Part shown: positions 62,885 through 64,000 of the stretch, one piece after another
Layout: every line of letters starts with the position of its first letter
Position numbering within the stretch: position 1 is the first letter of the stretch
Assembly (NCBI GenBank): GCA_031550085.1
Contig: JAVBOY010000004.1
Span: 1-64,000 of the forward strand
DNA from: UBA4417 sp031550085
Lineage (GTDB): Bacteria > Bacteroidota > Bacteroidia > Bacteroidales > UBA4417
Direction: 5' to 3'
Length of the DNA stretch: 64,000 nucleotides
The notes under the pieces: model-generated
The model's database searches: none
Told to the model about the DNA's origin: nothing
Seen by the model: only the letters and a program-made list of their open reading frames with translations
Made by a program: the position numbers and the translations under genes

Positions 62885-63328
62885 ATGAAAAAAATCTTTG
62901 TATTCGCTTGCCTGTTGGTTTTCATTCCCTTGTTTTTTTACGGTTGTAAAAAAGACTACCATTCCTCAATCCCTTACATGCCGGTAGATTGCCGGCTTTA
63001 TCCCAATTTATTTGCACATGACTACTGCCCCATTGGCACCTCAATATTGATTAACGACCGTACGGCCTGCGGCTATAAGGGGCTACTCGTGTTCCGGATT
63101 TCGGACAGTTATTTTTTAGCATTTGATGCCTGCTGCCCGCTCGATGTGGAAAAAAGTAAACCTGCTTTGGTTATTGATGCCGGGAAATCAACAGCTCATT
63201 GCCCGACCTGCAATACCAAATACCGGTTACTCGACGGAAATCCGGCCGGAGGAGCCACAAGCGAGTCGCTTTTACAATACAATTGTGACTGGAACGGTTC
63301 AACAGGAGAATTACGCATTTACAACTAA
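62885..63328 (+). CDS. Rieske-like lipoprotein with altered metal ligands
   Basis: A 147-residue predicted lipoprotein: hydrophobic start and lipobox FFYGC (Cys21). The mature part follows the Rieske fold in outline: a strand LLVFRISDSYFLAFDACCPL (67-86), then HCPTCNTKYRLLDGNPAGG (105-123), where Rieske proteins have CxH and CxxH followed by FDLxxG and a GPA-like turn. Here the first His is Leu (CCPL), and the second motif is CxxC. Ligands could be C83 or C84 with C106 and C109, which would suit an all-Cys Fe-S cluster or a zinc site. Function unknown. It lies 45 bases upstream of rnz on the same strand. Confidence 0.7.
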   Translation: MKKIFVFACLLVFIPLFFYGCKKDYHSSIPYMPVDCRLYPNLFAHDYCPIGTSILINDRTACGYKGLLVFRISDSYFLAFDACCPLDVEKSKPALVIDAGKSTAHCPTCNTKYRLLDGNPAGGATSESLLQYNCDWNGSTGELRIYN

Positions 63329-63373
63329 ATCCGGTAAATTATTCTCGCTTTTTAATCGCATATCCTAGACTGA

Positions 63374-64000
63374 ATGCTTCCGTTCACCCTTACCATACTT
63401 GGATCCAGTTCTGCTTCGCCCACAAGCAAGCGTAATCCGACTGCCCAACTGCTAAAATACAACGAAAATCTTTTTTTAGTAGATTGTGGAGAGGGAACGC
63501 AGGTTGCTTTGAGAAAAGCAAAAGCGAACTTGCACAAGTTGAAATATATTTTTATCAGCCATTTACATGGAGATCATTATTTCGGATTAATCGGCTTGCT
63601 TTCAACACTTCATTTGCTGGGCAGAAAGCAGGAACTTCATGTTTTCGGGCCACCGGAATTGAAACAGATTATCGACTTGCAGCTTCATGCATCAGCAACA
63701 ACATTGGTATATTCGTTGGTATTCCATCCAACACAGGCAGAATTTCCTGAAACCATATTGGAAACAAAGTGGTTACAAGTTACTTCCTTCCCACTGGTAC
63801 ACCGCATTCCAACCACCGGATTTTTGTTTACGGAAAAACCCGGATTGCGCCGCATAAACAAAGAAGCGACAACCTTACTAAATCTATCACCCAAAGCATT
63901 TCAGCTTCTACAAAATGGCGATGATTGCCTGGATTCCGACGGTAATCTGCACAAAAATCCGGATTTGACTTACGATCCGCATCCGGTTCGAAGTTATGCT
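63374..64000 (+). CDS. rnz: Ribonuclease Z, truncated by the window edge
   Basis: The first 209 codons of tRNase Z, the metallo-beta-lactamase-fold nuclease that trims tRNA 3' ends. MLPFTLTILGSSSASPT at the start is the family N-terminus. FLVDCGEGTQ (34-43) and the zinc motif SHLHGDH (62-68; H63, H65, D67, H68) are intact, followed by GLIGLLSTLHLLGR. The segment LVHRIPTTGFLFTEK (about 143-157) holds the next expected His (SLVHRIPT). The frame is still open at base 64000, and length to that point fits a normal gene of about 300 codons. Probably co-transcribed with the Rieske-like lipoprotein. Confidence 0.94.
   Translation, partial: MLPFTLTILGSSSASPTSKRNPTAQLLKYNENLFLVDCGEGTQVALRKAKANLHKLKYIFISHLHGDHYFGLIGLLSTLHLLGRKQELHVFGPPELKQIIDLQLHASATTLVYSLVFHPTQAEFPETILETKWLQVTSFPLVHRIPTTGFLFTEKPGLRRINKEATTLLNLSPKAFQLLQNGDDCLDSDGNLHKNPDLTYDPHPVRSYA

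Overview
The window is a chromosomal segment from a member of the Bacteroidota, most likely Bacteroidales or a close relative; genus cannot be set from the sequence. Evidence: at least four proteins end in type IX secretion (T9SS) C-terminal sorting domains; PorZ and a PorV/PorQ-family barrel are present; DUF4295 sits next to rpmG; and perfect Bacteroidota promoters (TTTG, 19-20 nt, TAnnTTTG) precede mtgA, rimO and rpmG. No rRNA, tRNA, CRISPR array, integrase or transposase was recognised.

Layout. 1-8.3 kb: a small membrane protein and a sodium:solute symporter, a run of secreted proteins of unknown role (DUF2092, DUF6515, two barrel-like proteins), a long repeat-filled spacer and fabG. 8.6-13.8 kb: a 1715-residue surface protein with eleven in-register 255-bp repeats and a T9SS tail. 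14-25.9 kb: a DUF6580 membrane protein, DUF4256, a methyltransferase, a type II NADH dehydrogenase, a T9SS Asp-box propeller protein, an acyltransferase/phosphoethanolamine-transferase pair, a cysteine-cluster protein, mtgA and recO. 25.9-32.9 kb: porZ, rimO, a polytopic membrane protein, ftsY, DUF4295 and rpmG. 33-35.4 kb: an AT-rich accessory island with a decayed DUF559 nuclease and a two-gene ATPase/partner module that is the best candidate here for an undescribed system. 35.6-47.2 kb: DUF721, recF, polA, an unrecognised secreted protein, another T9SS protein, a prolyl-tRNA-editing-like protein and a haem-type TonB receptor. 47.5-64 kb: gcvP, an esterase, HIT, greA, then a TonB receptor / T9SS protein / PorV-family trio, small envelope proteins, a Rieske-like lipoprotein and the start of rnz, cut by the window edge.

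Core functions (translation, replication and repair, membrane protein targeting, glycine cleavage, peptidoglycan) alternate with cell-surface genes that depend on T9SS and TonB. PorZ encoded here is a known part of the T9SS attachment machinery that would act on the T9SS-tailed proteins found here.

The intergenic DNA is unusual. Four spacers (537-794, 4563-4784, 6252-7538, 36977-37674) hold a composite repeat built from the same short modules. Its orientation follows the transcription of the flanking genes: a GAAAATTGAA-type end lies next to stop codons, and an AACAATTCAACA-type end lies next to start codons.
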